Positions 1-8,795 of a DNA stretch of 64,000 nucleotides are shown one piece after another. Below the pieces are notes generated by a model that was not told the origin of the DNA, searched no databases, and worked only from the letters and a program-made list of their open reading frames with translations. Position 1 is the stretch's first letter, and each line of letters opens with the position of its first letter. Source of the DNA: Gammaproteobacteria bacterium. GTDB lineage: Bacteria > Pseudomonadota > Gammaproteobacteria > Steroidobacterales > Rariloculaceae. The stretch spans positions 62,001 to 126,000 of the forward strand of contig JAJDVG010000002.1 in the NCBI GenBank assembly GCA_022826245.1, written 5' to 3'. The position numbers and the translations under genes were made by a program.

Positions 1-2
1 AG

Positions 3-212
3 CAGCAGTGGCAGGTCGAGGGCGGCGCCCCCAATGCACTGATTCGCCGCGGCTGGAACAGGAATTCGATCCCCGCGGGCATTCGCGTTCACGTCGAGGG
101 CTTCCAGGCGCGGGACCGCTCTTTCCGCGCGAGCGGCCGCGAAGTCACGCTGCCTGACGGTTCGAGCCTGTTCATGGGCTCGGTCGGTATCGGCGCCCCC
201 AGGGCAGAATAG
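3..212 (+). CDS. DUF6152-like secreted protein, C-terminal part
   Basis: The 5' end lies outside the window; the last 69 codons and the TAG stop are present. The visible part has the small family's C-terminal pattern: a short segment ending in a hydrophobic residue, then R-R-G-W-N-R-N-S, then a G-x-R-V-x-V-x-G strand, an R-D pair and a closing strand. This matches the complete copies at 17.7, 21.3, 23.6, 50.2 and 53.8 kb. The signal peptide and His-His start that define the family are not visible here. It converges on a large WDGDTLV-family gene, the same pairing as elsewhere in the window. Function is unknown; family assignment is by comparison within this window and from memory of DUF6152. 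Confidence 0.75.
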   Translation, partial: QQWQVEGGAPNALIRRGWNRNSIPAGIRVHVEGFQARDRSFRASGREVTLPDGSSLFMGSVGIGAPRAE

Positions 213-281
213 GACTGCGCCAGCGAAGGCTGTCCTCGACCGCAAATCAATGCGGCGTGGACAGCGCCTGGCGGCTGCGCC

Positions 282-1418
282 TTACTCCAACTCGTTGATA
301 TTGAAGATTTCGGCGCCCTCTTCCGGAGGGCCGTAGACGTTCATGCCGCCGCGCGGCGGGATCGGCAGGCCCGCTGCGATCGCCTCCTCGACCTGCCGTT
401 CGTAGGCGCGCTCTCCGCTCAACGAATGCCCGACCGCCCCGTTGCCCTCGTGGCAGGAGTACTCGTACGTCTGGTAGTCCGGCTGGGCCGTGATCATGAG
501 ACGGACGGTGAACGGCGCCGTGTACGTGACGGGATCCTCGACCGTCGCGATGTACTCGATCATGTCCGGGTCGACGCGCGTCAGGCGCTCCGTGATCGTC
601 ATCCGCTCGCTGTGGCGAGTACCGTTGCCGTTGGCGCCGATGCTCGTCTCGTCGGTGAAATTTTTCGTTTCGATCACGAGCGTATCGCCGTCCCAGTAGC
701 CGCGCGCGTTGCCCATGTATTGCCGGATGTCGTCGCTGACGTGAGGCCGTCCGTCGAGCGGGACGATGCGCGTATCGTGAATCATCTCGTAGCTGATGGC
801 GAAAGTGTCGGGCGTCTGCGCGATCCTGAGCCCGTTGCCGTAGATCACCGGCAGGATGGAGCCCATGACCCCGCGCGTGATGCAGCGGTCGTAAAGCGTG
901 AAATCCTCGAACCGTTCGAACGGCCCCGGGCCGAAGGTGCCGCGGTCCCGATTCCCCGCTCTGGCCCGGCCGGCTTCGGTCATCTCCGGTATCCGCCCGT
1001 CGGGCGGATCGACGACGAGCGAGGTATAGCCGAAAGTACGGATACCCCATTCATTGCGCAGGAAGGTTTCGGTGTTGACGGCCCGGTCCATGCCGGCCTC
1101 GTCGCGACCGGCCCGCTCGGCGAATTCCTCGGGCGTCAACGATTCGCGCGTGCCGTAACGCGGGTTGCGGCTCGTGCCGACACCGCGCATGTCGTCGGTG
1201 CTCCACACACCTTCGAAGCTCGGATCTCCCCAGGACGTTCTCGGCGTCTGCCAGTTCGGGTCCGTAAGCGCCGCGATCGTCGTTTCGGCCGGAACCGCAC
1301 GGATCGCCGAGGGCTCGACGCTCGACGGTCCGCCCGGCCCCTGCGCCGCTACAACGCCTGAATGCAATGCCGTGACTGCAAGTACCAACCCTGCAGACGA
1401 AATCGGGACGCTACGCAT
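282..1418 (-). CDS. Large secreted WDGDTLV-family protein
   Basis: A 378-aa exported protein of unknown function, one of ten relatives in the window. The start is ATG with a strong AAGGAGAGG ribosome site; residues 1-25 form a signal peptide ending V-V-A-A-Q. A F-E-G-V-W segment corresponds to the S-G-I-W of relatives. A mid-protein cysteine (Y-D-R-C-I-T-R-G), the core G-Y-W-D-G-D-T-L-V-I-E-T and a C-terminal cysteine (Y-S-C-H-E-G-N) follow in family order. It is the longest complete relative, with a roughly 40-residue tail after the last cysteine. The PQQ dehydrogenase gene lies upstream on the same strand. I infer a periplasmic, mainly beta-strand protein with a disulfide; no catalytic function can be assigned. 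Confidence 0.85.
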   Translation of the reverse strand: MRSVPISSAGLVLAVTALHSGVVAAQGPGGPSSVEPSAIRAVPAETTIAALTDPNWQTPRTSWGDPSFEGVWSTDDMRGVGTSRNPRYGTRESLTPEEFAERAGRDEAGMDRAVNTETFLRNEWGIRTFGYTSLVVDPPDGRIPEMTEAGRARAGNRDRGTFGPGPFERFEDFTLYDRCITRGVMGSILPVIYGNGLRIAQTPDTFAISYEMIHDTRIVPLDGRPHVSDDIRQYMGNARGYWDGDTLVIETKNFTDETSIGANGNGTRHSERMTITERLTRVDPDMIEYIATVEDPVTYTAPFTVRLMITAQPDYQTYEYSCHEGNGAVGHSLSGERAYERQVEEAIAAGLPIPPRGGMNVYGPPEEGAEIFNINELE

Positions 1419-1527
1419 CTCTGCCTCTCCTTGCCGCTTGCCCGCGTCGTATCGAGTTCCGGCTCAAATGGGACATGGCCCGAGCCGATCGGCCGACCGC
1501 TTCACGAATAGAATATTTCATTCACCG

Positions 1528-3267
1528 TCAGTTCTCTATCGGCAGGGCGAATACGAACACGTTCGATCCGCCGGTCGTGGGCTCGAACTCCGGCAACAGC
1601 CTGCCGGCCGTCGCCGCGACCAGCGACGGCCCGGTGCTTACGGCGACGTACTGGCGCCCGTCAACGGCAAAGCTGATCGGAAAACCGCTGACCGGGGAGT
1701 CCAGATTCGTTTCCCACAGGATCTCGCCCGTCTCATCGTCGAACGCCCTGAATCCCCCGTTCGAATCGCCCCCGAATATCAGGCCGCCGCCCGTGGCGAC
1801 GAGGGACAGGGCCGCGGCGCGCTGATCGAACCGCCACAACGCTTCGCCGGTCTCCGCCGATACCGCCCAGATCGAACCAAGCTGATCGGTGTTCGGCGCC
1901 AGTTGCGGCGGCATGTCCAGTCCGTAGACCTGCGAGGGATCGCGCTCACCGGTCTGGACGGACGCGTCCATGCAGGTGTTCTGCATCGGGACATACATGG
2001 CGTTCGTCAGCGGACTGTAGGCGCCGGCCGGCCAGTTCCGGCCGCCCGCCGCGGCCGGGCAGATCGTGATCTGCTGGCCTGCGGCCGTGAAGAGCGTATC
2101 GGGATTGACGGTGACCTTGCCGGTCGCACCGTCGATATCGCTGACGACATTCTGGAAAAGCGTTTCGCGCGCCCACAGAAATTCGCCCGTGGCCCGGTCG
2201 AGGGTGTAGACGATTCCGGTCTTGCCGGGAATCCCCGTGACGACCTGGCGGCGCTCGCCGGGCTCGATCGCCGGGTTGACCCACGGTACTTCGTCGGGAC
2301 TTGGCGCAACAGCCGTGTCGACGAGCACCCGCTCGAACGGATGGTCCAGGTCCCAGTGATCGACGACGTGCTGGTAGTACCAGACGAGCTCGCCGGTCTC
2401 GCCATCGAGCGCGAGCGTGGAATTGTGGTAGAGGTGCTCGTTGTCGTTGCCGCCGAGAATGAACTTCGGCGCAGGAATGGTTACCGACGTACCGATATAG
2501 ACCATGTCCAGTTCCGGGTCATAGCTCGGCACCATCCAGGTTCCGACGTGCCAGCGCTCCTCCAGCGGTACGTCGCCCCAGCTCTCGTCGCCCGGCTCGC
2601 CAGGCCGCGGGATCGTCCTGGCACGCCAGAGTTCCTCGCCCGTGCGCGCATCGTGCGCAGTGACGACGCACGACTCGTGGGTGGCGGCCGGCTGGCACTG
2701 GCGGCCCGTGATCACCCTGCCGTTACCGATGATCGGACCCGAGCTTGCCCGCGCCGGCAGCGATGCCTCGAGAACCGGCGTCTCCCAGACCAGTTCGCCG
2801 GTCCGCGCATCGAGCGCGTACATCTGATTGTCACCGCTCCCGTTGATGATCGTGTCGCCCCAGATCGCGATGTTGCGGTTGGTACCGCCGCGCGCGCCTT
2901 CGGGGTACTCGCGTTGGTATTCCCAGAGCAGGTCGCCCGTTTTCGCGTCGAACGCCTGGATATAGTCGTTCGCGTTCGGCAGGTACATCACGCCGTCATA
3001 GACGAGCGGCGTACCCTCGTGGATACCCGTTCCGACCGGGTGCTGCCAGACGAGTTCGAGTTCCGAGACGTTGGCCGCATCGATCTGGTCGAGCGGGCTG
3101 TATCCCCAGCCGTCGGTCGTACGCCGCCACGAAAGCCAGTCGCCGGGGGCGGGAGACTGCAGCATCGCGTCGGTCACCGGGACGAACTCGCGTGCCGATT
3201 GAGCGCCCGACTGCAAGCTCAGGAGCAGTGCGGCGGTTGCCGCCGCAACTGTGCGAGTGTTTTTCAT
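1528..3267 (-). CDS. PQQ-dependent dehydrogenase (quinoprotein), periplasmic
   Basis: A 579-aa exported quinoprotein expected to oxidise an alcohol or aldehyde. Repeated blade motifs of the propeller are clear: D-A-K-T-G-D-L-L-W, D-A-R-T-G-E-L-V-W, D-G-E-T-G-E-L-V-W, D-E-T-G-E-I-L-W. The stretch H-V-V-D-H-W-D-L-D carries the usual PQQ-site acidic residues. No CxxCH motif is present, so electrons must leave through a separate carrier. I start at the ATG at 3267, which has GGGGA five bases upstream and gives a clean signal peptide (A-L-L-L-S-L-Q-S-G-A-Q); the longer frame adds an Arg/Cys-rich tail with no signal character. Substrate is not predictable. A FAH-family gene lies just upstream in the same orientation. 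Confidence 0.93.
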   Translation of the reverse strand: MKNTRTVAAATAALLLSLQSGAQSAREFVPVTDAMLQSPAPGDWLSWRRTTDGWGYSPLDQIDAANVSELELVWQHPVGTGIHEGTPLVYDGVMYLPNANDYIQAFDAKTGDLLWEYQREYPEGARGGTNRNIAIWGDTIINGSGDNQMYALDARTGELVWETPVLEASLPARASSGPIIGNGRVITGRQCQPAATHESCVVTAHDARTGEELWRARTIPRPGEPGDESWGDVPLEERWHVGTWMVPSYDPELDMVYIGTSVTIPAPKFILGGNDNEHLYHNSTLALDGETGELVWYYQHVVDHWDLDHPFERVLVDTAVAPSPDEVPWVNPAIEPGERRQVVTGIPGKTGIVYTLDRATGEFLWARETLFQNVVSDIDGATGKVTVNPDTLFTAAGQQITICPAAAGGRNWPAGAYSPLTNAMYVPMQNTCMDASVQTGERDPSQVYGLDMPPQLAPNTDQLGSIWAVSAETGEALWRFDQRAAALSLVATGGGLIFGGDSNGGFRAFDDETGEILWETNLDSPVSGFPISFAVDGRQYVAVSTGPSLVAATAGRLLPEFEPTTGGSNVFVFALPIEN

Positions 3268-3340
3268 TGGCATTCCCCGGCACTCCGGTCTGATGTCCGG
3301 AAAACCTGTTTTCAAGTTGCGTTCGCTTGCGCAGCCGCGC

Positions 3341-4480
3341 TCAGTCCTCCAGCGTGCCGAGAGGCGGCAAGCGGGCGCCCGTGCCCGGACCGGGCTCGTC
3401 ACCGGCGACGACCGGCAGCGTCAGCGTACCGATTCCCTCGATCGTGGCGACGATCTCCTCACCCGGCTGCAGAAAGCGCTGCTCGCCGCGAACGGCCGTG
3501 CCCATGCCGACGCCTCCGGAAGTGCCGTTGTTGATCACGTCGCCCGGGTAAAGCGTAATGATCGACGAAGCGTACTCGATGAGCTCGTAGAGCGTATGGA
3601 TCATGTCTCCTGCGCGGGCTTCCTGCATCTGCTCCCCGTCGACGCTGAGTGTCTGGTGCAGTCTCTCCATCGGGTCGCCGTAGAATTCCTTCGGCACGAT
3701 CCAGGGGCCTTGCGGCGCAAACGTGTCGTGACCCTTGCCGACGAACCAGTCCGATTGAAATGGCGCACCGCCCGGCGGCCGGCCGCCGCGGTCGGAAATG
3801 TCGAGCGAGACCATGTACCCGAAGATGTAGTCCTGTGCGTCCGCAGCAGACACGTATTTGGCCGAACGGCCGATGACCGTGCCGAGTTCGACCTCCCAAT
3901 CCGTGCGGACCCGGCCATACGGAATCACGACCGGATCTCCGTTGCCGATCACGGCGCCGCGGCTCGGCTTGATGAACAGGTACGGTACGCCCCGGTTTAC
4001 GCGCCGCTGCTGCCGCGCCTCGGCGCGTTCCTCGGGCGTTCCGGTCTCATTGACATGAGTGTAGAAATTCACGGCCGCGTTGAGGATCTTGCCCGGGTAC
4101 ATGATCGGCGGCAACGTGCGCACATCGGCGACTTCATGAACAAAGTCCGGACGACCGTCCGCGTCCAGCGCGCCGCCGGCGACCAGGTCGTTGACGATTT
4201 CGTACATGCGCAGCTTCAGCCCGTATTCGTAGCGGCCGATCAGTTCGAGCATGTCGGCGGGCATCGGGATCGCGGGATAGGACGAATCCATCTCGAGGAC
4301 TGCGTTCGCCGCGTTGAGTTCGACGACGAGGCTGTCGCGCAGCACGATGCCGACGGTCGGTACTCCGGCGATTTCGAAGGTTCCGACCTTGAATGGCTCG
4401 GCGCTCGTCGGCGCCTGCGCGTTGAGCGAAAGCGGGCTCGCGAGCACGAAGAACGCAGCGGCGGCCAAGGTGATACGCAT
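3341..4480 (-). CDS. Exported fumarylacetoacetate hydrolase-family protein
   Basis: A 379-aa protein with the FAH fold, a family that cleaves carbon-carbon bonds in diketo acids or performs decarboxylation/hydration in aromatic catabolism. The metal-site block D-W-E-V-E-L-G-T-V-I-G and the following V-S-L-D-I-S-D-R are intact, as is the late N-N-G-T-S-G-G-V-G glycine-rich loop. The oddity is location: residues 1-22 form a typical signal peptide (A-A-A-A-F-F-V-L-A-S-P-L-S-L-N-A-Q-A), whereas most FAH enzymes are cytosolic. It precedes the PQQ dehydrogenase on the same strand with a 73-bp gap and is probably co-transcribed. Family is certain; substrate is not. Confidence 0.92.
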   Translation of the reverse strand: MRITLAAAAFFVLASPLSLNAQAPTSAEPFKVGTFEIAGVPTVGIVLRDSLVVELNAANAVLEMDSSYPAIPMPADMLELIGRYEYGLKLRMYEIVNDLVAGGALDADGRPDFVHEVADVRTLPPIMYPGKILNAAVNFYTHVNETGTPEERAEARQQRRVNRGVPYLFIKPSRGAVIGNGDPVVIPYGRVRTDWEVELGTVIGRSAKYVSAADAQDYIFGYMVSLDISDRGGRPPGGAPFQSDWFVGKGHDTFAPQGPWIVPKEFYGDPMERLHQTLSVDGEQMQEARAGDMIHTLYELIEYASSIITLYPGDVINNGTSGGVGMGTAVRGEQRFLQPGEEIVATIEGIGTLTLPVVAGDEPGPGTGARLPPLGTLED

Positions 4481-4763
4481 GGTGTCTTTCCCCCCTGATA
4501 GCCTTGCCGGCTATCGGCTGATGCGGCAGATAATGGAGTTTGAGTTCTTTACCCTTGCTCGAAAGTTTCTACGCGCGCACGCCGGGTCTGTCAAGGTCGC
4601 CGGATCGACCGCGCGGGCGCCAATTCGCCCTGCCTGACGCCACGTCGAGCAATCGGTCGCGCTCGCTTGCGGCTAGAATGTCCGGACCAGCAATCTGCGG
4701 AACTGCGTCGCACGAAAGTTCGCGTTGCGGCCTGCAGTCTCCTCGAGTCACGGACGCGACCGC

Positions 4764-5966
4764 ATGACGCGCACGGACGAGATCATCAGCCAGACCGAGG
4801 CGGTCACGGCGCGCAATTACGCGCCGCTGCCGATCGTCATCACGCGCGCCGAGGGCGTATGGGCCTGGGATGTCGACGGTCGGCGCTACCTCGACTGCGT
4901 CAGCGCCTACTCCTCGCTGAACCAGGGTCATCGCCACCCGAAGATAATCGCTGCCCTCGTACAACAGGTCAACCGCCTGACGCTGACTTCGCGCGCATTC
5001 CACAACGACCGGATGGGCGCCTATCTGTCCCGGCTCTGCCGGCTTTGCGAAATGGAGATGGCCCTGCCGATGAATACCGGCGCCGAAGCCGTTGAGACGG
5101 CGATCAAGCTCGCGCGTCTGTGGGGCTATCGGCGCAAGGGCATCGCCGCCGACGCAGCCGGGATCGTCGCCTGCAGGAACAATTTTCACGGCCGCACGAC
5201 GACGCTGGTCGGATTCTCGTCGGAATCTCGGTACCGCGACCTTTTCGGACCTCATTCGCCCGGGTTCACGCTCGTCGACTTCGGCGACGCCGACGCGCTA
5301 GCGGCCGCAATCACGCCGAACACCGCCGCTGTCCTCGTGGAACCGATTCAGGCCGAAGCCGGCGTGATCGTGCCGCCGGCGGACTACCTGAGCGCAGCGC
5401 GTCGCATATGCCGCGAGAACAATGTTCTGCTCATCTACGACGAGATTCAGACCGGGCTCGGCCGCACGGGCAAGCTGTTCGCCTACCAGCACGAAACCGA
5501 CGCGAAGCCCGATGTGCTGATACTCGGCAAGGCACTCGGCGGAGGGGTCTATCCGGTATCGGCGGTCGTTTCGTCCGCTGAACTGCTGGGGATCTTCGAG
5601 CCCGGCGAGCACGGCAGCACGTTCGGCGGCAATCCGCTGGCTGCGGCCGTCGGCGACGCCGCGCTCGCCGTCATCGAGGACGAAGCGCTCGCGGAGCGCG
5701 CAGCCGAACTCGGTACCTGGCTGCGCAAGGCACTCGACCGGGTCCGCTCGCCGGCGATACGCGAAGTACGCGGGCGCGGGCTGCTGCTCGGCATTGATAT
5801 CGAGCCCGAAGCCGGAACTGCGCGGAGCCTCTCAGCACGGCTCGCCGAGCGCGGCGTGCTGACCAAGGACACGCATGTCCAGGTCATGCGGCTGGCGCCG
5901 CCGTTGACGATCGAGAAACCCGAACTCGAATGGCTCGTCGAGCAGATCGCAGCGGCCTTCGAGTGA
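4764..5966 (+). CDS. rocD: Class III aminotransferase, ornithine-oxo-acid type
   Basis: A 400-aa PLP enzyme that transfers the delta-amino group of ornithine to 2-oxoglutarate, giving glutamate semialdehyde. Evidence: the N-terminal N-Y-x-P-L-P-I-V-I and Y-L-D-C-V-S-A-Y-S-S-L-N-Q-G-H typical of ornithine aminotransferase, the M-N-T-G-A-E-A-V-E-T phosphate-binding loop, L-I-Y-D-E-I-Q-T-G-L-G-R-T-G, and the PLP lysine in L-G-K-A-L-G-G-G. The end A-P-P-L-T-I is also typical. The ATG at 4764 is preferred because family similarity begins just after it; the ribosome site is weak. It diverges from the FAH gene across 283 bp. Cytoplasmic; probably links arginine/ornithine breakdown to glutamate. Confidence 0.93.
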   Translation: MTRTDEIISQTEAVTARNYAPLPIVITRAEGVWAWDVDGRRYLDCVSAYSSLNQGHRHPKIIAALVQQVNRLTLTSRAFHNDRMGAYLSRLCRLCEMEMALPMNTGAEAVETAIKLARLWGYRRKGIAADAAGIVACRNNFHGRTTTLVGFSSESRYRDLFGPHSPGFTLVDFGDADALAAAITPNTAAVLVEPIQAEAGVIVPPADYLSAARRICRENNVLLIYDEIQTGLGRTGKLFAYQHETDAKPDVLILGKALGGGVYPVSAVVSSAELLGIFEPGEHGSTFGGNPLAAAVGDAALAVIEDEALAERAAELGTWLRKALDRVRSPAIREVRGRGLLLGIDIEPEAGTARSLSARLAERGVLTKDTHVQVMRLAPPLTIEKPELEWLVEQIAAAFE

Positions 5967-5996
5967 GGCGCCGTAAACAGGAAGTCCCCGAGTTCC

Positions 5997-6479
5997 CTAT
6001 TCCCAGTTGTCTATCGCGTCACGCTGCAGAGACCCCGCAGGATACTCGCTGAGTTCGATGCGAACGCCGTTGAGGTCGGTGACGTTCGCGAGAATCGCGT
6101 TCGTGCTGCCCGAACGCGGGTCGGAGACATCGGCTCCGCGCCCCGAGAACATTCCTGTCGCTGCGTTCATGTCCTCGACCTCGATGCCGAGGTGCGTAAG
6201 CCCGGGCGGCCGGTTATCGTTGACCGGCTGCAGTTCGACGAATGTGTTGCGGCTGATCTGCACGTAAACGAGCCCGGTCTGCCCGGCATCGTTGACGACG
6301 CGGAAGGCCTCGGGAAACCCCATGGTCTCGGTGTAGTACTCGACCGCGGCGTCGAGGTCGGGCACGGCGATCCCCACGTGATTCAGACCGAGTATTCCGC
6401 CGTCCCGGTTCTGGGCGATCGCGATCTGAACCAACGATCCGACAACGATGCCGCTGACAAACAAGCTGATGCTGCGCAT
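5997..6479 (-). CDS. Exported VOC-superfamily (glyoxalase/dioxygenase-like) protein
   Basis: A 160-aa protein containing one vicinal-oxygen-chelate module: L-N-H-V-G-I-A-V-P-D-L-D-A-A, a paired V-E-L-Q-P strand, then L-T-H-L-G-I-E-V-E-D-M and the closing G-V-R-I-E-L-S-E-Y. The metal-ligand pattern (His in N-H-V-G, Glu in V-E-L, His in T-H-L-G, Glu in I-E-L) is intact, so a metal-dependent isomerase, lyase or ring-cleavage role is possible. The ATG at 6479 is preceded by AAGGAG at good spacing and starts a signal peptide (G-I-V-V-G-S-L-V-Q-I-A-I-A-Q), so the protein is probably periplasmic, unusual for this superfamily. It converges on the aminotransferase gene with a 30-bp gap. Confidence 0.88.
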   Translation of the reverse strand: MRSISLFVSGIVVGSLVQIAIAQNRDGGILGLNHVGIAVPDLDAAVEYYTETMGFPEAFRVVNDAGQTGLVYVQISRNTFVELQPVNDNRPPGLTHLGIEVEDMNAATGMFSGRGADVSDPRSGSTNAILANVTDLNGVRIELSEYPAGSLQRDAIDNWE

Positions 6480-6746
6480 GACGTTCTCCTTATCCTGGAA
6501 ATGATCTTCTGGCCCCGGATCCAAGAGTCGCGATTTTGCCGCCCGTTCCGAACTTCCCGGCAGGGCTATCGACGGTACAGTCATTACGCTACATGATGCG
6601 GTCATGACACGGAACAATCCAGCGGCAGAGGCACTGGTGTACGGGCACGTGGATTCGCTACAGGCTCTACAGTTGACGCCCAAGCCCGGTTGCGCTGCAA
6701 TGAACCGGTTCTCATCCGACCAGCATCCGGGGAGGATCGGTACGCC

Positions 6747-7250
6747 ATGAGAAACCTGAGGTTTCCGGCCGTCCTTGCAACGGCGTTTATCGCGGCCGCG
6801 GTGGTTCCCGCTACTGCATCGGCCCAGTTCGGCGGATTCGTGAATCTGCCGCGCAACGACTTCACGTGGGTGTGGGGGGACCAGGACGATGCCGAGCGCG
6901 GACGGGGCCGCGACATCAACGTGCGGGGCATCGACCGCGGCTTCGACTGCACGCTGACCGCGGCGCTTCGTCCGAGCAATCGGATGACCTCGATGGACAT
7001 CCGCCAGCTCGAGAACAACCTGCGCACGAGCATGGATTTCATCTACTACACCGCCAACACGATGTACTCGATGGAACGCAGTTTCGATCTCGACTGGGGC
7101 AAGCTCGACTGCGCAAGAATGCAGCCGAGTGAGGCTGACGAAGACAAGCAGCAGGAACGGGTCGACAGAGCGCTTGAACGTGCCAGGCGCGAACAGGCCG
7201 AGCGGCGCGAACGCCGCGAACGGCAGGAAGCCAGGGAGAACCGGCGCTAG
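6747..7250 (+). CDS. Secreted hypothetical protein with charged C-terminal tail
   Basis: A 167-aa protein that I do not recognise. The ATG at 6747 follows GGGGAGG and begins a clear signal peptide (A-F-I-A-A-A-V-V-P-A-T-A-S-A-Q-F). The middle has two cysteines (F-D-C-T-L and K-L-D-C-A) and aromatic-rich helices (M-D-F-I-Y-Y-T-A-N-T-M-Y-S). The last 35 residues are almost entirely Glu, Arg, Gln and Ala, predicting one long charged helix or coiled coil, which is odd for a small periplasmic protein. It diverges from the VOC gene and converges on an amidohydrolase gene. No function is assigned. Confidence 0.75.
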   Translation: MRNLRFPAVLATAFIAAAVVPATASAQFGGFVNLPRNDFTWVWGDQDDAERGRGRDINVRGIDRGFDCTLTAALRPSNRMTSMDIRQLENNLRTSMDFIYYTANTMYSMERSFDLDWGKLDCARMQPSEADEDKQQERVDRALERARREQAERRERRERQEARENRR

Positions 7251-7331
7251 CGACCGTTCCCGCGACTTCGCGAGGGTCCGTAATCCGGGCGGTTGTGCCC
7301 CGAACGCGCCTGCTGCGGCCGGAGCTTGCGT

Positions 7332-8609
7332 TCAGCCCCGGTTGTCGACGACGACTTCCCCGTCCTTGACGACGAGCACGATATCGAGCACGGCATCGAT
7401 ATCCGTGAGCGGATCGCCGTCCACGATCACGACATCGGCGCGCTTGCCCGCCTCGAGCGTCCCGGTTTCGTCGCCGAGACCGGCCGTCACGGCGGCGTTC
7501 TTCGTCAGCATCTGCACGATGTCCGCATGCGAGAACACGAGCCTGAGCGGCCGGAGTTCGTGTGCCAGCGACTCGGCCGGCCAGTAGCGTACGTCGGTCC
7601 CGTAGCCGTATAGGAGCCCTCCCTCCCAGAGCAGGCGTGCATTGACCGGGCCCTGGCCGGCACTGGACAGCGTGTCATACGGGAATGGATCGAGGTCACG
7701 GAATCGCGCAATGTTGTCGTGTCCCGTGCGGTCGCGAATCATTTCGTTGTCAACGGCGAAGGTCGGCACGAAGATGCCAAGCGTCGACACCATCGGAATG
7801 CCCGAATCGACGATCGTGCGGACCTGTTCTTCGGTCAGATGACCGATGTGCGGGGTATGCACGAGAACGTCCGTGCGGGCTTCTACGGCAGCCAGCGTGT
7901 CGATCACGGTCACGGCGTGCGTGATGGATGCCATGCCGTGACGTCTGGCTTCTTCAGCGACGACGGCCAGCGTCTCGGTCTCCGGCCCGTTCGACGTCAC
8001 GACGATAACCGTCTTGACCGCATCGAAACCGGCTTCGGCGAGTGCTTGTACGGCCGCTCGGGTCTGTTCGTGCGGGATTGCATCGGCTGTCTCCATGACA
8101 CGATTCGGCCCACGCGACTGGTCGATGCGCGCGGGATCGACTCCCGGAACGAATCCCCCGGGACTCGCGGCCAACGGTACGCGACCCGACGCAATGAGCC
8201 GCGGTCCCTCGATCTCGCCCTCGGCGAGCCGCCGTCTGAGTTCGAGGATGTGTTCAGCGGGATCGCCGGCCGAGAGGATCGTCGTGAATCCGGCCTCGAG
8301 CCAGGCGCGCATCCTCCCTTCGGCTTGCTCTGCCATCCACTGATCCGGGTCGCCCTGGATCACGTGTCGGTGTGCGTCGGTGAAAGCCGGCATGACGGTT
8401 CGACCCTGTGCGTCGATGCGCGGAGCATCGTCGGCCGAGGCCGCTCCCTCCCCGACCGAAACGATTCGTCCGTCGCTGACGACGATGCTGCCATTGTCGA
8501 TGACGCCGCCGTTACCGTCGACGATCCGCGCGTTGTCGATCACGAGATCCTGAGCGATCGCAATGCTCGACGAAAATGCGAGCAGGAACAAGGCTGTCAG
8601 TCGTGTCAT
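7332..8609 (-). CDS. Exported amidohydrolase-family metal hydrolase
   Basis: A 425-aa amidohydrolase-superfamily enzyme of the imidazolonepropionase/prolidase-like type. The metal-site landmarks are in order: D-A-H-R-H-V (HxH), a lysine in A-V-K-T-V-I-V-V-T, S-I-T-H-A-V, H-T-P-H-I-G-H, and G-T-D-V. The C-terminal E-A-G-K-R-A-D-V-V-I-V-D-G-D-P-L marks the small beta domain typical of the family. The ATG at 8609 has AGGAGA eight bases upstream and leads into a signal peptide (L-F-L-L-A-F-S-S-S-I-A-I-A-Q), so it acts in the periplasm. It may hydrolyse an amide, peptide or lactone; the substrate is unknown. Confidence 0.92.
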   Translation of the reverse strand: MTRLTALFLLAFSSSIAIAQDLVIDNARIVDGNGGVIDNGSIVVSDGRIVSVGEGAASADDAPRIDAQGRTVMPAFTDAHRHVIQGDPDQWMAEQAEGRMRAWLEAGFTTILSAGDPAEHILELRRRLAEGEIEGPRLIASGRVPLAASPGGFVPGVDPARIDQSRGPNRVMETADAIPHEQTRAAVQALAEAGFDAVKTVIVVTSNGPETETLAVVAEEARRHGMASITHAVTVIDTLAAVEARTDVLVHTPHIGHLTEEQVRTIVDSGIPMVSTLGIFVPTFAVDNEMIRDRTGHDNIARFRDLDPFPYDTLSSAGQGPVNARLLWEGGLLYGYGTDVRYWPAESLAHELRPLRLVFSHADIVQMLTKNAAVTAGLGDETGTLEAGKRADVVIVDGDPLTDIDAVLDIVLVVKDGEVVVDNRG

Positions 8610-8730
8610 TCTTTTTCTCCTGGCCACAAGCGCAATGATAGAACAAGCCGGGTTCGCATAGCTGGCATTATCTGCACCTCTTCGATCCAGGGCTCGATGA
8701 AAATCTTCGGGTCATCGGCGCCGAGCTCAA

Positions 8731-8765
8731 ATGAAAACGGGGGCTCACCATGGGTGGCCCCCGTT
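8731..8765 (-). terminator. Rho-independent terminator after the DUF1552 gene
   Basis: A perfect 9-bp stem (AACGGGGGC with GCCCCCGTT, 8736-8744 and 8757-8765) encloses a further CACC/GGTG stem with an ATG loop. Read on the minus strand, the stem is followed by TTTTCATTT. It lies 31 bp beyond the stop of the minus-strand DUF1552 gene, closing the ankyrin/DUF1592/DUF1552 operon. Confidence 0.8.
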
Positions 8766-8795
8766 GAAGTCGCTTTTTAAGCGTCGGTTTGGGCG

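Noticed and set aside
1528-3267. Haem domain in the PQQ dehydrogenases
   Set aside because: No CxxCH occurs in either enzyme, so they are not quinohaemoproteins.
1165-3534. A 789-codon plus-strand open frame opposite the PQQ dehydrogenase
   Set aside because: It is the antisense of a high-GC gene; the protein is Arg/Asp-rich without family motifs, while the opposite strand encodes an unmistakable quinoprotein.
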